The notes below the pieces were generated by a model. That model ran no database searches, was not told where the DNA came from, and saw nothing but the letters and a program-made list of their open reading frames with translations. This document shows, piece by piece, positions 61,654-64,000 of a stretch of DNA of 64,000 bases (positions within the stretch are counted from its first letter, which is position 1; each line of letters begins with the position of its first letter). Source of the stretch: Fimenecus sp051881435 (GTDB lineage: Bacteria; Bacillota; Clostridia; Oscillospirales; Acutalibacteraceae); assembly GCA_051881435.1 (NCBI GenBank), contig JBJEPW010000039.1, forward strand, positions 1 to 64,000. Direction: 5' to 3'. Position numbers and translations under genes: made by a program.

Positions 61654-63207
61654 TTATTCAGCAGAAGCATCTGCTTCGTTTTCAAGATTCTGAACTCTCT
61701 CACGGCGCTTGATTTCAAGCTCTTTGAGCATATTCTCTTTAAATTCACCGTGAACATTGAAGAACAGAAGAGTAATACCGTAAAGGAAACGGGCAATGGA
61801 GGGAAGCAAGCAGAAGATTGCCCAGAAGCCTGTGAGTATTTTAAGATTTGATTCGGGAACGATGTTGCCGAATTCGTCTTTTCTTGCAACATATCCGACT
61901 GCCGAAATAACAACACCGGAGAGGAGCTGAATAACAGAGTTTGCAGCTTTACCGAAATAGTTCTGAACAGTTTGAACGAGAGCCTCGTTTCTTACGCCGT
62001 TTTTCCACTCGCTGTAATCGTAAACATCGCCTTGAAGAACGCCGCCGGCAACATTCATAAGCTGGTTGGGAAGTCCGCAGATTGTAAGGCAGATAGTAAT
62101 AACAATAAGATTTACAATTTTATTTCCTCTGTCCCAATCAACAAGGAAGTTGCCGCCGAGACCGATAAGGAATGTGGCAAGGTAAGCCGCACCTGCAAAA
62201 ATACCTGAAACAACCGATACATTTCTTGCACCGAATCTGCGGATAAGCTTTGGCGCCAAAGGTATCATAATGTAGTTGGGAATACCTGTAAAGAGTGATG
62301 CAATTGTACCGTGAAGCAGGTTCTTTGAGTTATGCATCCAATAAAAGCTCTCACTTGCAACGCCAACCGATTTAAAGCCGTTGAAGAAGCCCGCAAGAAC
62401 AAACACAAACATAGGTCTGTTTTTGAAAACATTTTTAAAGGATTCAATAACGCCGACCTCCTGCATCTGTTCACGGGAGGCGAGGGGCACACGCTCACGC
62501 ATGGCGGAGAAGCCGTAAAACGCAGTAACAGCGGCGATGATTGAAAGTATAACCGCAAAGCCCGTATAGACATCCTGCATACCTACTGCATTGTTTGTCC
62601 ATTTCGGCATGAATGTAACAAATACGGTTGCAATCGACGGCAGGAAGGTGCCGAAAAGCTCCATAAATTTCGATGTTGCAATAAGATTGTCACGCTCGTT
62701 AACATTGGGGGTTATGTTGTAAAGCATAATTGTCCATGCTCCGAAATAGGACATACCCAGATTGTAAACGAAAATTGAGAATACGGTCCATACAACCTTT
62801 TGCCACTCGTAAACAAGAAAAGCGGGAGCGGTGAACAGCATTATGTTTGCTATTGCCCAGAACGGCGTGGGTAAAATAAGCCACGGGCGGAGTCTGCCCC
62901 AACGGGTTCTTGTACGGTCGATAATCAAACCCGAAATTGAGTCGTCAACAGCGTCGTAAATTGACTCAATAAACATAATAACACCGTATGTACTTCCCGA
63001 CATTCCGAGAAAGCTTATAACGAAGAACTGACGGAACGCGTTAACATACTGGCTTAGGTTTTTCTGACCGAAAGAGGTAAGCAGGAAAGCGAATATTTCG
63101 CGGGGACGCAAATATCTTCTGTTTAATGAAGAAGCGCTTTCAACCTCGTTTTCAACATCCTCTGCTCTTACTTCCTCGGCAGCGGTGGTGTTTACCGAAT
63201 TTTCCAA
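61654..63207 (-). CDS. GPH-family sugar:cation symporter
   Basis: A 517-residue glycoside-pentoside-hexuronide:cation symporter (MelB-like) with about twelve membrane helices. Family marks are the helix-2 loop DAVDDSISGLIIDRTRTRWGR, the GRLRPWLI segment and the polar helix with GLPNQLMNVAGG. N- and C-terminal tails are charged and cytosolic (last 35 residues rich in Glu, Arg). It could import glycosides for the GH2 enzymes. It is monocistronic with its own promoter. Confidence 0.92.
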   Translation of the reverse strand: MENSVNTTAAEEVRAEDVENEVESASSLNRRYLRPREIFAFLLTSFGQKNLSQYVNAFRQFFVISFLGMSGSTYGVIMFIESIYDAVDDSISGLIIDRTRTRWGRLRPWLILPTPFWAIANIMLFTAPAFLVYEWQKVVWTVFSIFVYNLGMSYFGAWTIMLYNITPNVNERDNLIATSKFMELFGTFLPSIATVFVTFMPKWTNNAVGMQDVYTGFAVILSIIAAVTAFYGFSAMRERVPLASREQMQEVGVIESFKNVFKNRPMFVFVLAGFFNGFKSVGVASESFYWMHNSKNLLHGTIASLFTGIPNYIMIPLAPKLIRRFGARNVSVVSGIFAGAAYLATFLIGLGGNFLVDWDRGNKIVNLIVITICLTICGLPNQLMNVAGGVLQGDVYDYSEWKNGVRNEALVQTVQNYFGKAANSVIQLLSGVVISAVGYVARKDEFGNIVPESNLKILTGFWAIFCLLPSIARFLYGITLLFFNVHGEFKENMLKELEIKRRERVQNLENEADASAE

Positions 63208-63261
63208 TGCTCAATCACACCTTTTTGTAATATATGGATATATTAAATAATATACAAACAA

Positions 63262-63290
63262 AATATATCATATCAGGAAAAAATAATCAA
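63262..63290 (-). promoter_or_regulatory. Promoter of the GPH symporter
   Basis: On the minus strand TTGATT (63285-63290) and TATATT (63262-63267) are 17 bp apart, about 55 bp before the start. Confidence 0.6.
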
Positions 63291-63317
63291 TAAAAATATT
63301 AAAAAATGCGGTATATT

Positions 63318-63773
63318 TTATTTGCCCGCGGATAAATTGAGATAATATGCTACTGCAAGGCGGTCACAACGCTCATTTTCAGGGTGACCTGCATGCCCTT
63401 TTACCCAAACAAATTCATACTCGTGTTTGGAGAGTAAATCGAGGAGCTGTCCCCATAAGTCGGGGTTAAGAGCAGGCTTTTTATTTGATTTTATCCAGCC
63501 GTTTTTACGCCAGGCTTTCGCCCAGCCTTTTGTAATTCCGTCAACAACATATGATGAATCGGAGTAAATTTTAACGCGGCAGGGCCTTTTAAGGGCTTCA
63601 AGACCGTGTATTACGGCGGAAAGCTCCATTCTGTTATTGGTTGTTTGCATTTCGCCGCCGGAAAGCTCCTTTTCCTCTCCGTTACACCGAAGTATAGTGC
63701 CCCAACCGCCCGGTCCCGGATTTCCCGAGCAGGCTCCGTCGGTAAACATTTCAACAAAAGTTAAATTTTCCAT
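63318..63773 (-). CDS. rnhA: Ribonuclease HI
   Basis: A 151-residue RNase HI that cuts RNA in RNA-DNA hybrids. The catalytic carboxylates are D12 (FTDGACSGNPGPGGWG), E50 (NNRMELSAVI), D72 (YSDSSYVVDGI) and D137 (NERCDRLA), and the VWVKGHAGHPENE loop contains the conserved His. Length is normal and no hybrid-binding domain is present. It is on the minus strand just upstream of the divergent nucleotidyltransferase. Confidence 0.95.
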   Translation of the reverse strand: MENLTFVEMFTDGACSGNPGPGGWGTILRCNGEEKELSGGEMQTTNNRMELSAVIHGLEALKRPCRVKIYSDSSYVVDGITKGWAKAWRKNGWIKSNKKPALNPDLWGQLLDLLSKHEYEFVWVKGHAGHPENERCDRLAVAYYLNLSAGK

Positions 63774-63828
63774 AAAAACCTCTGTATAAATAAAATTAAC
63801 TATATCAAAATAATTTTATCACGGATTA

Positions 63829-63837
63829 TGATATAAA
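63829..63837 (+). promoter_or_regulatory. Extended -10 candidate for the nucleotidyltransferase
   Basis: TGA-TATAAA (63829-63837) lies 30 bp before the start; no clear -35 is seen. Confidence 0.35.
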
Positions 63838-63866
63838 ACAACACATAATTTGAACGGGGGATTTTT

Positions 63867-64000
63867 ATGAAAGCAGTAATTTTAGCGGGTGATGAAGGAA
63901 AGCGGCTGAAACCGCTTACCTGTACCGTGCCTAAGGCAATGCTTCCTCTTTTGGGCAGACCGATTATTGATTATATTCTTGATTTGCTTATCGAAAACGG
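63867..64000 (+). CDS. Sugar-phosphate nucleotidyltransferase (partial)
   Basis: Only the first 44 codons are in the window. The N-terminus MKAVILAGDEGKRLKPLT followed by PKAMLPLLGRPIIDYILDLL is that of NTP-dependent sugar-1-phosphate transferases (glucose-1-phosphate uridylyl/thymidylyl or mannose-1-phosphate guanylyl type), which make activated sugars for polysaccharides. One signature glycine (usual GGxGxRL) is Asp here. GGGGG lies before the ATG. Confidence 0.8.
   Translation, partial: MKAVILAGDEGKRLKPLTCTVPKAMLPLLGRPIIDYILDLLIEN

Overview
The window is chromosomal DNA of an anaerobic, endospore-forming Clostridia bacterium, most like a gut Oscillospirales/Ruminococcaceae member (inference). 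The grounds are intact sporulation genes (pro-sigK, spoIIGA-sigE, a BofC-like gene), a ClpE-type ATPase, an energy-coupling-factor (ECF) transporter core, an Rrf2 regulator with an IscS/IscU operon, GH2 glycosidases, a GPH sugar symporter, and intergenic repeats of the kind common in gut Firmicutes. No plasmid, prophage, transposase or CRISPR array is visible.

Layout. 1-3.9 kb: a GH2 glycosidase divergent from a PTS EIIC-like permease. 4-11.1 kb: rrf2, a stand-alone methionine synthase activation protein, metH, then iscS-iscU-nadA-mnmA; the rrf2 and iscS promoters share an inverted-repeat operator. 11.1-11.6 kb: repeat cluster. 11.7-18.1 kb: beta-mannosidase and mtaB (tRNA methylthiotransferase) bracket two different gene cassettes, separated by duplicated ends of both flanking genes; mtaB has an in-frame UAA. 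18.2-24.8 kb: dacF-type carboxypeptidase, pgi, a small P-loop protein, yceD-rpmF, a DUF512 radical-SAM protein and der. 25-26.5 kb: AT-rich islet encoding a secreted zinc phospholipase C and a membrane protein. 26.7-39.3 kb: a long tightly packed run ruvC-ruvA-ruvB-glmM-rRNA methyltransferase-ecfA1-ecfA2-ecfT-truA-DUF5711-cvpA-pgsA-clpE.

39.3-40.9 kb: repeats flanking a small orphan gene, then tRNAs Gly-Arg-His-Gln. 41-49.8 kb: beta-propeller-like protein, DUF2935 protein, ZIP transporter, sigK, gdhA, a cysteine-rich membrane protein, a large (alpha/alpha)6-type glycosidase and a BofC-like gene. 50-58.4 kb: PBP1A, a carA-carB-like pair whose catalytic residues are missing in both subunits, ruvX, spoIIGA and sigE. 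58.5-64 kb: a GlpA-like/FAD oxidoreductase/DUF1667 operon, GPH symporter, RNase HI and the start of a sugar-phosphate nucleotidyltransferase.

The most unusual items are the pseudo-carbamoyl-phosphate synthetase (52.36-56.41 kb), the two-cassette locus with an interrupted mtaB (14.1-18.1 kb), the alpha-toxin-like phospholipase C (25.07 kb), the shared Rrf2 operator (3.91 and 7.37 kb), the GTAGGGG...CCCGCAAAATC module family, and a terminator hairpin that contains the sigK ribosome-binding site. All calls come from reading the sequence; no database search was run.
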